Below, in pieces: positions 1 to 9,524 of a stretch of DNA of 21,025 nt (the first letter of the stretch is position 1; each line of letters opens with the position of its first letter). The position numbers were made by a program, and so were the translations under genes. The stretch spans positions 1 to 21,025 of the forward strand of contig JASCIV010000405.1 of the NCBI GenBank assembly GCA_030374735.1. Direction: 5' to 3'. The notes below the pieces were generated by a model. The model was not told the origin of the DNA and did not search any database. It was given only the letters and a program-made list of their open reading frames with translations. The DNA comes from Gracilaria caudata (Eukaryota; Rhodophyta; Florideophyceae; Gracilariales; Gracilariaceae).

Positions 1-329
1 TGCTGCTGCGTGGGGGCCTGGCCGTCGGGAGCGCCGTTCTCGTGATGGGGGTGGTGTTGGGGGTGGTGGGAGTCGGCGGCGGTTTGGCCTACCTCGTGCG
101 CGCCATGGTCGGGAGCGGCTTGCATCTGATCGGCGACGTGCGGCGCATCGGGCACGTGCGAGGGGGCGGGACCATCTGTGTCGGGGACGTTCGGGGTTGC
201 GACGGAGGCGACCAGCGCCTCCTTGGTGGCTTCCTCGGTCAACAGGGCCGCCGAGGGAACGTGGTCGTCGCCGGGTCTGGTGGCGTCTGCTAGCGCGGCG
301 GTATCTGTTGCGACCACGGTGTCGGGCAT
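1..329 (-). CDS. N-terminus of an unidentified low-complexity protein, cut by the window edge
   Basis: This reading frame is open from an ATG at 329 down to base 1 and continues beyond the window, giving about 109 codons. The product is rich in Ala, Pro, Asp and His: an N-terminal Ala/Asp/Thr stretch is followed by a His/Pro-rich part (His pairs from about residue 90). No folded domain can be recognised, and the segment is probably disordered. The frame stays open upstream to about position 530 but has no other ATG, and the ATG at 329 has A at -3, so I take it as the start. It diverges from TFIIS across a GC-rich gap. The frame is supported only by length and composition in GC-rich DNA, where chance open frames are common, so the call is moderate and no function is proposed. 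Confidence 0.5.
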   Translation of the reverse strand, partial: MPDTVVATDTAALADATRPGDDHVPSAALLTEEATKEALVASVATPNVPDTDGPAPSHVPDAPHVADQMQAAPDHGAHEVGQTAADSHHPQHHPHHENGAPDGQAPTQQ

Positions 330-1027
330 TGTGCGTTTGACGGCAGGAAGAAGACGTGAGCCGAGGGAGACAAGCTTCTCTTGAGGTACGACAGCGCTGT
401 CCCCGTTGGCTGCGTGTCCACGACGGGAAGTGGGTGGTTCTGCAGTGAAGAAGCGACGAGGGAGGCGAGGGGTTGAGGGGGGGGGTCGGACGGCCGGGCA
501 GAGCGGGCGGGCGAAGGTTGTGTGCGGCTTTTATGCATGTTACAGTTGTCCAGGGCTTCGTCGGTGCTTGCGGCGCCGACGTGTGCACGACGGCGAGGCG
601 CTCCGGCAGCAGCGCAATTCGAAAAGCGCGCGTTTGCCGCGCGCGTGCCACGCGCGCACACGTGCCTCTGCGTGTCCAGCGCGTGTTCGCTGAGCCAATC
701 ACTGGCGCCGGCCGCGTCAGCTGTGCGCGTGTGTAAGCGCCGGTCGCCTGCTGCAGCTGCGGGATCGCGCACGCGCTGTTGGCGCCGACGCGCTGCTTTC
801 GCAGTGCGAAATTCTCACGCTTCCAGAGACAGTCTGTGTCGGGCACGCAGCCGTTACGTCATCGAGTATCCCGGCTTGGGGTCCCCATGGGTACGATTGA
901 TATCCAACCGCCCCCGGCTTCCCTCCAAAATCTTGGCGAGCCCCTCCTGCTCGCCCACCTTGCGGAGCTTCCCCGCCACCGCACCCATCCACACACGGAC
1001 TGTGAGAGACAGCGTCCCCCTCCCAAT
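330..1027. promoter_or_regulatory. GC-rich divergent 5' region between the partial gene and TFIIS
   Basis: About 700 bases without a convincing gene. It is very GC- and CpG-rich, with alternating CG/CA runs near 625-665 and 715-735 and a CACGTG element at 659-664. Because it lies between two divergent starts it probably holds both promoters and 5' UTRs. Several frames are open across it on both strands, as expected for such composition, but none has recognisable protein features. No TATA box stands out. Confidence 0.5.
659..664. promoter_or_regulatory. CACGTG (E-box/G-box) element
   Basis: A palindromic CACGTG with flanks reading GGCACGTGT on the minus strand, in the divergent gap upstream of TFIIS. 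Two further 5' gaps in the window carry close relatives (9662 and 14627). CACGTG is the classic bHLH/bZIP core; the role here is inferred only. Confidence 0.3.
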
Positions 1028-1702
1028 ATGGCGGACGTGAAGAAGAAGCTCTCCGCCTCCAAGACCATCGACAAGAAGGCCAGGACCTCCACCACCCCCC
1101 GCAAACAGATCCCCGCCGAAAGCGCCGAGAACCTTCCGTCCGCCTCCCCCAAGTACATCGGTGCCACGGAAAACACCAAGGAATATAATGTGAAGCACCC
1201 CACCGGCGACAAGATGCGCGACAAGGTGCGCACGTTGCTGGCCGACGCGCTCTTTAAGAAGGATGAGCGCTTTGTGAAGTCCAGGGACGACGCCAACGTG
1301 GTTGCGTTCGCTATCGAGCGCGCCATGTACATCAAGTTTGAAGGAAGTGGACAGACGTATAAGCAAAAATATCGCAGCCTCAGCTTCAACCTTAAGGATC
1401 CGAAGAATGGAAAGCTACGATCCGCGGTGCTTTCGCGCGATATTTTGCCGTCGGAGCTGGTGGACATGAGCAGCACCGATCTCGCCAACGACGACTTGAG
1501 AAAGAGAAGAGCCGAGGTGCGCGAGAAGATGACTCGCGATGCCATACCGTACACTCAACAGGAAGCTTCTACTGACAGATTCAAGTGTGGAAAGTGCAAG
1601 CAGAGGAAGTGCACATACTACCAAATGCAAACGCGATCAGCGGATGAACCGCTTACTACCTTTGTCACTTGCGTAAACTGCAATAACCGCTGGAGATTCT
1701 AA
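1028..1702 (+). CDS. TFIIS: Transcription elongation factor TFIIS (S-II), short form
   Basis: TFIIS rescues backtracked RNA polymerase II by stimulating its intrinsic RNA cleavage. The 224-residue product has a basic, disordered N-terminus (1-55), the central polymerase-binding domain II (about 60-170, beginning MRDKVRTLLADAL) and a C-terminal zinc ribbon. The ribbon cysteines are C187/C190 and C215/C218, with the acidic Asp-Glu pair at 206-207 in the hairpin that reaches the polymerase active site. The ATG at 1028 is chosen because it begins a Lys-rich leader; the frame is open further upstream to 779, but that part looks like UTR translation. The usual N-terminal LW domain (about 75 residues, binding elongation partners) is absent from the protein and from the in-frame upstream sequence. 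No intron is needed. The gene converges with the NYN gene, with 126 nt between stops. Confidence 0.93.
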   Translation: MADVKKKLSASKTIDKKARTSTTPRKQIPAESAENLPSASPKYIGATENTKEYNVKHPTGDKMRDKVRTLLADALFKKDERFVKSRDDANVVAFAIERAMYIKFEGSGQTYKQKYRSLSFNLKDPKNGKLRSAVLSRDILPSELVDMSSTDLANDDLRKRRAEVREKMTRDAIPYTQQEASTDRFKCGKCKQRKCTYYQMQTRSADEPLTTFVTCVNCNNRWRF

Positions 1703-1828
1703 ATCACATGCACATAGTTCGGCCACTGCACAGACACCTTCGCGCTGGACGCCAGCTTGTTATTTGTAAATTATACACGACACGCGCCGATTACTTTACT
1801 TGCTCCCTTATACAAGTTGGTTACAATG

Positions 1829-2809
1829 TCACCTTGCTTCCAGTTTGTCGCGGAGTTCGTACAGTCTGTTTCTCGTCTCTTCGTTTACAGTCGACATGAG
1901 CATGTTCGCCCTCACACAATTCCCGTCTACTTCTGCTAGTTTTTCTTGCGTTTCTCGCCGAGCGCGTTTCACTTCTTGAATAAACAAGTTGGACGTCATT
2001 ACATGTGCTCCTTTTGCTCTCGAAAAGTTGAGTTGTGCAACGTCACTAGTTGCAGCCCAAACCTGTCGTCTGCCCGTTTCACACATTTCAAATATGCTGC
2101 GCTCGATGTACGAGTCTGCACTTTCACAACCTGTGAACACTACCGACACTCTTTCCACTAGTTTATCTTCCTTCATATCCTCTGCCGTTCCTTGCGCGTC
2201 AAACACAACCACGCACTCCCATCCTCTCACATATGAGTACTCAGTGACATCGTCAAGCAACAGCCGGCGCGCAGTTTCCATATCTGATCGGTCTCGCCAT
2301 TTCCGCAGACGCGGCCATGCGCCAATCACGTTGTACGCGTCAACGAAGATTATTGGATCCTTCTCAACCACGTACTTACCTTCTGGAATCTGCGCCTCGG
2401 CTTTCAGTCGTCTACCACTTCGAAGAACTTCCTCCTTTTTTCGTCGAAACTTGGTGCGAATCAAAGGCTTCGAGGGGGCGGCCACTTCTGTGTTGGACCT
2501 GGCAATCTGCAATTGCTGTCGGAGACTCAGAGTGGAATTCCCCAGATTAACACGAGGCGGAGGTTTTCCAGCTGGTCCTGACGTTTGCTCCGGGGCATTA
2601 GAACGTGGCTTCCGGCGCTTGGACTTCATTACTGGCTGGAAAGCACTTGAGCTGGATCTGCTAAGCGGGCGGCAAAATGAACACAAGCCGTCTGCACGTG
2701 AGGGTCTTAACAAAGGCGTAGCATTCCGAAAGGGTGGTGCCATGAACGTGCTCTCAGGAGATAAGAACGCTAAAGATGAATGAAGACCGTACGGCCCACA
2801 TGTGGACAT
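1829..2809 (-). CDS. YacP/Rae1-like NYN-domain nuclease, probably organelle-targeted
   Basis: The product is 326 residues. A Ser/Arg/Pro-rich N-terminus with few acidic residues (1-60) looks like a transit peptide. A basic linker follows, then a C-terminal NYN domain of the YacP (DUF901) type from about 152. PIN-like catalytic acids are visible: D157 and N160 in VDAYNV, D204 in VVFDAQG, D232 and E236 in SADSYIE, and D256 in TSD. In Bacillus the family member Rae1 is a ribosome-dependent mRNA endonuclease, and plastid-bearing eukaryotes keep nuclear homologues. Here I infer an endoribonuclease acting in the plastid. The ATG at 2809 opens the frame; a second one at 2743 (MAPPF...) is an equally good start and would give a leader with an early Phe. 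The leader's destination (plastid or mitochondrion) cannot be settled by eye. Confidence 0.82.
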   Translation of the reverse strand: MSTCGPYGLHSSLAFLSPESTFMAPPFRNATPLLRPSRADGLCSFCRPLSRSSSSAFQPVMKSKRRKPRSNAPEQTSGPAGKPPPRVNLGNSTLSLRQQLQIARSNTEVAAPSKPLIRTKFRRKKEEVLRSGRRLKAEAQIPEGKYVVEKDPIIFVDAYNVIGAWPRLRKWRDRSDMETARRLLLDDVTEYSYVRGWECVVVFDAQGTAEDMKEDKLVERVSVVFTGCESADSYIERSIFEMCETGRRQVWAATSDVAQLNFSRAKGAHVMTSNLFIQEVKRARRETQEKLAEVDGNCVRANMLMSTVNEETRNRLYELRDKLEAR

Positions 2810-3579
2810 GCCGTTCTGCTTTCAAGAAAGAAACGCAAGACAATGGTTCGCCTCTTAACCTTTCGCTAGGAGCACAAAGGTAGTTCCTGTTTATGATAAG
2901 TCCAGGCAGCAAACAAACCTGATTTGTAATTATTCCTCCTTCGTCCAACCGCTCGTCTCATTTACTTGTTTGTCAAGCGTTAGCACGCCTCAGTAATAGC
3001 GATTGATGTACCTTCGTACTTCTCTGTGATGAGTTCCGAGCGGTTGCTGCTGGTTGCGATTGCGGTTCCGCGCCTCGTACAAAATTAAAGCTGTGATCTT
3101 CAGTTGGTTTGCAAAGCGGCGGTTCTGGATGGACTAACGCTTCTCAGAACCGAATTTCTCCCGAATAATAAAACGACAAGTGTACTGTTTCTGCACCTTC
3201 GACAAAACGCTGCACGATGCAATCATTGCCAAACAAAAAGTGCTGAGCACATCTCCATCGTTTTTGATATCCCTCACCCTCATAGCCTTCCTCTGTAGTC
3301 ACTTTCAACAATAGGAGCTGAAACCGCTTTGGTTTCAATGAGCAGAACGCAATGGATGAAGAACATCTGTTCTAAAGTTCAACATTTTGCTCTCAGCCGT
3401 AGAGCTTTTCTTCGCCGCATCTTATTGAAATATATAGCGTATCGGTCCGGATTTCCGAAGTTAGCCCAACTGCTCCGCCTCTCAGTAACCAACTTCTTGG
3501 GTTGATGCCTTGCTTCTTCACTCGAAGCTTATTTGGATGTCGTGGGGTTTGGATTCATACGCTCAATAAGCTCGTTGTG
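2810..3579. other. Intergenic region between the NYN gene and the importin gene
   Basis: This 770-base stretch holds the 5' flank of the NYN gene at its left end and the 3' flank of the importin gene at its right. Only short frames under 65 codons occur, on both strands and overlapping one another, without recognisable features. I see no tRNA or repeat. Confidence 0.5.
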
Positions 3580-6462
3580 TCATCGTGTTACCATGCTGCA
3601 AACTCGTCCGAATTCGTCAAGAGCTTGCCTGAATTCTTTCTTATTGCCAACGGAGGCGTAACATCCACGGAAAAGCATTTCACGCACATTTCTATCCAAT
3701 CCCTCCTTGGGTACACTGTCCACACCGAATGCAGCTTTGAGACAGTCTCTCAGGATAGTATTCTCGTCTAATTCTCCTGAAATGATTCGGCACATGGCAA
3801 ATAACACATCTGCAACATCAGACGCACATCGCGAATTTCTTGCTGCACACAATGCCCCTGCAGAGACGCCGTTAGGCCCACTGGCGACGTTCAAAATCGC
3901 CTGCTGAAGGGAGGGCCCCGCGGTTCTAGAGAACAGAGCTTTCCAAAAGTTGAGACTTGCCTTCACGTTTCCCACATTGCTGCAATACAATGTCTTCATA
4001 GCAGTCATTGAAATCTCTGACGCAACTGGTAGCAGAGCACTGCTTGCTCGAGATGTCAGCGTTGTTACAAGCTTAAAAAACATTCGCGTCATTTCCGGTT
4101 GTGTGTCGTAGCTCCCTCCCGAAAACATGTTTAGGCCAACTATTCCACATCGAACGCACTCCGTAACGCAGTCTAACGCTTCGCCGTTAAAGGAGCCAAA
4201 AGCATCTTCTACCCCAGTCACAAGGCCGGGGATCAGCTTATTCATTGTCTTCAGCCACACATCTTCCCCATCAGGCCTCGAATCCTTGAAGCATTCGCCA
4301 AGAAGCTTGGTGATGGCGACTATGAGTTGAAGACGTGACTTTTCATCTCGAGCGTACACTCGATCGCTTTGCGATTCATCCTCATCGTCAAATAGAGTCG
4401 GCAGTGCATTGATTTCCAAGAGGTTGCATATAGCCTTGGATATCACCCCATTTCCACAGTGTCTTTGAGCCAAGTGAAATACAGGCTCTCTCACCCGCTG
4501 GAACACAAACGCAACCGCTTCGTGGTCATTGTAAACACGCATGGCCGTGCTGAGCAGCGCTAGGTCCCGACATAGAACAGCTTCATCCAATGAGACTTCT
4601 ACCTCGCACGCAGCCGCGGCACATAATCTTTCGCAGGGCTTACGCACCATTTCTTCGAGAGCGTTAACTCTCTCTTGTCGTAAACGAAGTAGGCTGGCAA
4701 CACTGGCTACAGCGTATGTAGCTTTTTCGGCGGCCCCTGTTGATAGCTGAGAGACAGACTGGTTCAGCGCTGTTATCAATTCTCGAAGGAAAGGTAGAAG
4801 AGATTGTGCTTGAATCTCGGCAAGACTTTGCAGTAGCGTCGCTCCTCTATTTGCTAACTCATGTCGTCGCAGGGCATTAACAGCACAAACTGCGGTTCTG
4901 TAGAACAGCTTTTCGTCCCTTCTCAACAACAAACCATGTGAGGCTAAAGCACCAAGAGCCGATCTTTGCAAAACAGTCTGCCAGTGGAGACTACCTCCAT
5001 TTGAATTGGAAGTAGCATTATCGGAACCCACACCGGCAAGCCGCAGTACCCTGTCGAGCACCTGTTGCGATTTGTTCCATTCTCGTTCGTCGATATTAGC
5101 ATCTTCTGCAGAATCCTTGCTTGCTCCCAAAGCTTCCAATGCCGCGCATACCTGGCTTGGAGGCGTATAATCATCTACGGACAGAAACGTGAATATGAGG
5201 TCAAGATACCTTTGATGACCAATAGATAGGGCTCCCGTGGCAAGAAGATCAAGAATTGGACCTTTCTCTTCTTCGCTTTCGCCATCTTCGAGCTCAGGAC
5301 TAAAGTGGTCGCGTATAAAAGAAAGCGATTCCATTCGTTGAATCACGACAGAAAGAACAGCACAAATACGATCAGAACCAAGCCGTGCCTGATCTTCTTG
5401 CATGAGATGATCTGCAGCTATCCACGCCATCCAACCTTCAATAGCAGCGAAGAATGAAGATTTATCAGGTGCGTTGAGACAAGTCCACAGCAAATCAATC
5501 ACGTTTCGAATAACTTCGCCGCTCTGCTCGGTCTGTTGCTCCATCAGCTCATCGGCATTCCCTTCGGATAAGGAGCACACGACTTCCGAAATTGAGTGAT
5601 GTATGGTATGGGCGTCTGGGCCGCTTGCTCCATGAAATGCCGCCGCCAAACCTTTGGTAGTGCTGAGGAGGAGAGAAAGGCTTGTACCGCTATACCCAAC
5701 GACTTCATTTAAGGCCTCCGTCGCGGACTGAGCAAGTTGAGGAATAACAATTACATGTAGAAGGGCGTTTGCAATTTGGATTTTGTCCGAGTAAGGCGTC
5801 CAAGCTTGCAAACATTGTACTGCCGCCTTCAACTGCTGCAAGTGCTCTTCGGAAAGAGTCTCATTTCGACGACTTGACACCAATAAAAAGACTGCGTCTG
5901 GTACAACTTGATGGGCTTTGGATCGACAAAATGCGCGTATCTGAACATGGTTCGCTACATGACTTGTAGCATTTTGATCCATTTCCCCAGCGATGGCGGC
6001 CATGACATCGCACTTCAGTGCTGCCTTTTCCCTCAGTTTGAGAATCAGCATGTCCCACATAGGCTCTTGAAAAGCTTGCGGCGACCTGGACACTGCACCA
6101 CCAAGGGCTTTTCCAAAGTAGTAAACAGCAGAGCTGCGTGCGGCTTGATTCTGCTGCGCCAATGTGGGGCTCAACAACGCCTCGACAGCTAACGAAACTG
6201 CCGCCGACCGAGCATTATTATCCATTACCAACCAATCAGCACGAATACGCGTGTATAGAGCCTGTGCCGCAAAAAGAAGCTGTGGTTGCGATGGAGAGTT
6301 GAGCAGTGCGGGTAGGACGTGCCATACCTGTGGTGAGGCCCTGGCTTGGGCAAGGTAGCGGTCAGCTTCTGAGACGCGCTGGTCTCCCCGGTGGAGAACC
6401 GAAAGGGCATTCAGGATGTTTTCCATCGTGATTGGGACGATAGGGTCGCCATTTCCCTGCAT
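3580..6462 (-). CDS. Importin-beta family transport receptor, transportin-3/importin-13/Mtr10 type
   Basis: An uninterrupted frame encodes a 960-residue, Leu/Ala-rich, all-helical HEAT-repeat protein. The N-terminus carries the importin N-terminal pattern: a run with RYLAQARASPQVW, then an LLNSPSQPQLLFAAQALYTRI-like helix pair ending near Trp, matching the Ran-binding first HEAT repeats of karyopherins. Length fits transportin-3 (about 920) and importin-13 (about 960). These receptors carry cargo through the nuclear pore under Ran control; transportin-3 and Mtr10 import SR-type RNA-binding proteins. Subfamily is judged from overall resemblance only. I start at the ATG at 6462 because the frame upstream, open to 6633, has no ATG. 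It diverges from the reductase gene. Confidence 0.85.
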   Translation of the reverse strand: MQGNGDPIVPITMENILNALSVLHRGDQRVSEADRYLAQARASPQVWHVLPALLNSPSQPQLLFAAQALYTRIRADWLVMDNNARSAAVSLAVEALLSPTLAQQNQAARSSAVYYFGKALGGAVSRSPQAFQEPMWDMLILKLREKAALKCDVMAAIAGEMDQNATSHVANHVQIRAFCRSKAHQVVPDAVFLLVSSRRNETLSEEHLQQLKAAVQCLQAWTPYSDKIQIANALLHVIVIPQLAQSATEALNEVVGYSGTSLSLLLSTTKGLAAAFHGASGPDAHTIHHSISEVVCSLSEGNADELMEQQTEQSGEVIRNVIDLLWTCLNAPDKSSFFAAIEGWMAWIAADHLMQEDQARLGSDRICAVLSVVIQRMESLSFIRDHFSPELEDGESEEEKGPILDLLATGALSIGHQRYLDLIFTFLSVDDYTPPSQVCAALEALGASKDSAEDANIDEREWNKSQQVLDRVLRLAGVGSDNATSNSNGGSLHWQTVLQRSALGALASHGLLLRRDEKLFYRTAVCAVNALRRHELANRGATLLQSLAEIQAQSLLPFLRELITALNQSVSQLSTGAAEKATYAVASVASLLRLRQERVNALEEMVRKPCERLCAAAACEVEVSLDEAVLCRDLALLSTAMRVYNDHEAVAFVFQRVREPVFHLAQRHCGNGVISKAICNLLEINALPTLFDDEDESQSDRVYARDEKSRLQLIVAITKLLGECFKDSRPDGEDVWLKTMNKLIPGLVTGVEDAFGSFNGEALDCVTECVRCGIVGLNMFSGGSYDTQPEMTRMFFKLVTTLTSRASSALLPVASEISMTAMKTLYCSNVGNVKASLNFWKALFSRTAGPSLQQAILNVASGPNGVSAGALCAARNSRCASDVADVLFAMCRIISGELDENTILRDCLKAAFGVDSVPKEGLDRNVREMLFRGCYASVGNKKEFRQALDEFGRVCSMVTR

Positions 6463-7310
6463 CGTTGTCGCACAGCAATCGATTGAGGCGCTTATGGGAA
6501 TCGCATGTCGACAGCACTCGTTTGCGGCGATGAGAGAGACACATTGAGCGCATCGAACGACTCCAAGTCGACCGCAAGATACACACCACACCGCATACAA
6601 CCCAAGTGCTCCGTCTCGTGAATCCCAAGATACCTACGTAGGTCTCGAAACGGTTGCATTTTGGGCTATTCATCGCTGTTTTTGACCTGATGCCAACTGC
6701 CGAACTCCAAAACTGCAAGGTGGGATCAACCGCGGAACCGATTCTAGAATCCGGAATCTGTAAAATTTTCACACGTTTCGCTTGCTTGGTGACCTTTCGA
6801 GCAACATCCCGAGTTCGTGATCAACCCGCATCAGCAGAATCTGGACGAGTTTTGAACGACGAGTAGTTCGACTCCACTTCCGTTGGTCTGCGCGAGCACA
6901 AGGATCAGGAGCCATCATCACAATCATTTGATTTTCATCGAATATCCTTCTAACCTATCCGTAGCCTACTGGCGTGAAGCGGCGGGGCTATCTCCATCAC
7001 CACCACTTGTCCACCAGCTGGCAGCATTCGCCTTTATCGAAGATCAGTGTTGGTGTCAACTGCAGCCTCTTATCGCCGCAGGGAGAATCACGGACTACGG
7101 AATCTGCGACATATTCCCGATACCAAATTCTGTAGATGAACTATCTGAGCTTTGCTTTCCCGATACGGATTCTTAGAAAAGACGGGTTGCACTCGTAGAG
7201 GCCAACCAGACTTGCGTTTATGAAACCATCACGGGAGCAGGTTATTTTTTGTAATCGGCAGTCGCTACCAGAAAGATCTTGAGACGTTACACTGAACACC
7301 TCGGTTATTT
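6463..7310. promoter_or_regulatory. Divergent 5' region of the importin and reductase genes
   Basis: These 848 bases separate two divergent starts and probably contain both promoters. A plus-strand frame at 6883-7176 is open for 97 codons but has no ATG and no recognisable motif. Composition is mixed and no repeat stands out. Confidence 0.45.
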
Positions 7311-8420
7311 ATGGTCGGGTTTTTTTCAGAGTCGAGAGCAGAACCTGCTCCACCGACGCAATCAATGCAGATATGTCTTGCAAAGCGCCCAGAGCATCAC
7401 ATTGATGACGACACCTTCTCAGTACGATATACTCCCCTTCCAGATGAAGTTCCACCCGGACATATCATGGTAAGGGTACTATACGTTTCATGTGATCCTG
7501 CAATGAGAGGTTGGCTAAGCACACGCAAGTCATACATCGAACCTGTAGGAGTGGGTTCAACCATGCGAGCAATGGGCGTAGGAACGGTAGTTAGTGGTTG
7601 TAGAGGCTTTCCTGTTGGACAGCTCGTCACAGGCCTATTTGGATGGACGGAATACTGCGTTATAAAAGTCGAACGGGTAGCTCGAGTGAAACTACCTGCA
7701 GGTATGTCAAAGTCGGCTGCACTCGGTGTTTTGGGCACAACAGGCATGACCGCCTATTTTGGACTCCTAAAAGTGGGCAAGCCCAAGAAGGGCGAAGTAG
7801 TCGTTGTGTCTTCAGCTGCGGGTGCCACCGGAAGCGTCGTTGCGCAAATTGCCAAGAATGTAATCGGATGCCATGTGATTGGTATCGCAGGGGGATTAGA
7901 AAAATGCCGCTATTTGGAAGAAGACCTCGGCATTACGGCGGTAGACTACAAGAGCGAAGAGGGTATAGACAAAGGTTTGAAGCGAGCTTTAGATGGGAAA
8001 GGAATTGACATCTATTTCGATAATGTTGGGGGGAAAACCCTAGAGGCGGCCCTGAGAAGAATCAATATCGGCGCTAGGATAGTGGTTTGTGGGGCCATTA
8101 GCGGATACAATAGCAGCCGTCTCCCGCCAGGGCCTCCAAATTATGTTGCCCTCATATCCAAACGTGCTTCTATGACGGGGTTCTTGTTGTTTGACTTCAG
8201 AAAACAGTTCCCCAAAGCTACCTACGACTTGACAAAGTGGCTCGTGTCTGGGAGGGTATCGAGCAGGGAATATGAGATTGTCGGTTTGAAGAACGCACCT
8301 CTGGCCTTGAGAGCTCTGTTTGAAGGAAAGAACATTGGAAAGGTGATCGTGCGAGTATTTGAAAACGAGGAGAAGACTAATGCCCACGGTTCGAAAGAGC
8401 ATCGTACAGCAAAGTTATGA
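7311..8420 (+). CDS. Zinc-independent MDR reductase (prostaglandin reductase / alkenal double-bond reductase type)
   Basis: A medium-chain dehydrogenase/reductase of the NADPH-dependent alkenal/one oxidoreductase group, which reduces the C=C bond of alpha,beta-unsaturated carbonyls such as lipid-derived reactive enals. Family landmarks in order: LAKRPE (23-28), DPAMRGWLS (62-70), GTTGMTAYFGL (142-152), the nucleotide loop AAGATG (169-174), GLEKCRYLEEDLG (195-207) and FDNVGG in the C-terminal half. Zinc-binding cysteines of classic alcohol dehydrogenases are not conserved, as expected for this branch. Length is 369 residues from the ATG at 7311; the ATG at 7365 (MQICLAKRP, 351 residues) matches the usual start of the family better and may be the true one. 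Substrate cannot be read from sequence; a role in detoxifying lipid peroxidation products is inferred. It converges with the DOHH gene, 177 nt between stops. Confidence 0.9.
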   Translation: MVGFFSESRAEPAPPTQSMQICLAKRPEHHIDDDTFSVRYTPLPDEVPPGHIMVRVLYVSCDPAMRGWLSTRKSYIEPVGVGSTMRAMGVGTVVSGCRGFPVGQLVTGLFGWTEYCVIKVERVARVKLPAGMSKSAALGVLGTTGMTAYFGLLKVGKPKKGEVVVVSSAAGATGSVVAQIAKNVIGCHVIGIAGGLEKCRYLEEDLGITAVDYKSEEGIDKGLKRALDGKGIDIYFDNVGGKTLEAALRRINIGARIVVCGAISGYNSSRLPPGPPNYVALISKRASMTGFLLFDFRKQFPKATYDLTKWLVSGRVSSREYEIVGLKNAPLALRALFEGKNIGKVIVRVFENEEKTNAHGSKEHRTAKL

Positions 8421-8597
8421 CACGTTATTTAGGTATTACGCTCGGCTGCCGTTGCCAGTGCCTCCTCCATACGTGTGTGAAGTTACTTTAGTTGGTTTCT
8501 TGAAAGGGTTCGATATGCTGTCGTCCAAGACGGAGCGAAGAGAAAATTAGTATCTGTCAAGCTGATGTCCAGCGACAGCTTAAGTCGAATTCCACAT

Positions 8598-9524
8598 TCA
8601 CGATGCTTGAAGCGACGCTGACTTGGTAACGGTGTCAACCTTTTGAGCATAATGAAGATCATTCCCTGAAACGTATTCAGAGATATCAAGTGCAACTTCA
8701 ACAGATTCCCTGACAACATCCTTTTCATCACTTCGAAATTGCGAAAGCACGTTCTCAGCGGCGAGGGAACCTATGCTACCCAGAGCTTCTGCAGCTTCGT
8801 GACGTACCATCTCATGCTCGTTTTGATCCTTGAGAAAGTGTTCAAGGGTGGGAATCGAAGCTTCATGTTGCATTTGTCCTAAGACGTACGCAACCTCATG
8901 ACGGAACAAGGCGCTTTGTTTGTCGGCTTGCATTCCAGCACACAAGGCCAGCACCGCTTGTTCGCCTCCTTTGTTCCTCAACGCAAACATGGCCTTGTAT
9001 CGCTCAAAGAGGGGCTTTGATGTATCACATAGAACTCTTTGAAGATGATTGACATCTTGCTCATCGTGTGCCGGAGCTGGATCAAGCGACGTATACGGCG
9101 TGTCATTGCGCTTTTCAAGCCCGCGCTGAACGCATTTGATTCGCTGAACGGCCAGAAGACAAGTTTCTGTTATCTCTTGTGCGAGCGATTGATCAGCGGC
9201 ATATTTCTCCAACAGCGGCAACATCGAAGGACTGGCAATTGCGCCCATGGCTTCTGCAGCTTCGTGACGCACCATAACGTCTTCCGAAGAGTCCTGAAGA
9301 ACCTTTTTCAACGTCGGGAGCGAATCCGAGGCGCACATCTGACCCAGCACATATGCAACCTCATGACGAACAAGCGCGGACGGATCAGAAAGAAGAGAGT
9401 GCTCTAAGGCACGCACGGCTTCAGTCGTGCCGAGACCCTTAAGGCTGAAGATCGACCTCATGCGCGCCGACACTGGACTGCTGCTGCTGTGCAGCAGCGA
9501 CACTATTTGACCCACGGTGGCCAT
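8598..9524 (-). CDS. DOHH: Deoxyhypusine hydroxylase
   Basis: DOHH hydroxylates deoxyhypusine on eIF5A, the last step of hypusine synthesis. The 308-residue product is the expected size and consists of two halves of HEAT-like repeats. All four His-Glu pairs that hold the di-iron centre are present: H54-E55, H87-E88, H209-E210 and H242-E243, in the repeated contexts RHEVAYVLGQM and VRHEAAEA(M/L)G. A linker rich in charged residues (about 135-160) separates the halves, as in other family members. The frame is open upstream to 9776, but that extension is Pro/Arg/Ser-rich, lacks homology, and MATVGQIVSLL at 9524 is the natural start. It diverges from the eIF4E gene; both act in translation, but shared control is only inferred. 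Confidence 0.95.
   Translation of the reverse strand: MATVGQIVSLLHSSSSPVSARMRSIFSLKGLGTTEAVRALEHSLLSDPSALVRHEVAYVLGQMCASDSLPTLKKVLQDSSEDVMVRHEAAEAMGAIASPSMLPLLEKYAADQSLAQEITETCLLAVQRIKCVQRGLEKRNDTPYTSLDPAPAHDEQDVNHLQRVLCDTSKPLFERYKAMFALRNKGGEQAVLALCAGMQADKQSALFRHEVAYVLGQMQHEASIPTLEHFLKDQNEHEMVRHEAAEALGSIGSLAAENVLSQFRSDEKDVVRESVEVALDISEYVSGNDLHYAQKVDTVTKSASLQAS

Noticed and set aside
779..1027. N-terminal extension of TFIIS from an upstream in-frame start
   Set aside because: The extension is Pro/Arg/His-rich translation of GC-rich 5' DNA with no LW-domain features; the MADVKKK start at 1028 is the natural one.
6883..7176. 97-codon plus-strand frame between importin and reductase
   Set aside because: No ATG, no recognisable motif, and located in a likely promoter region.
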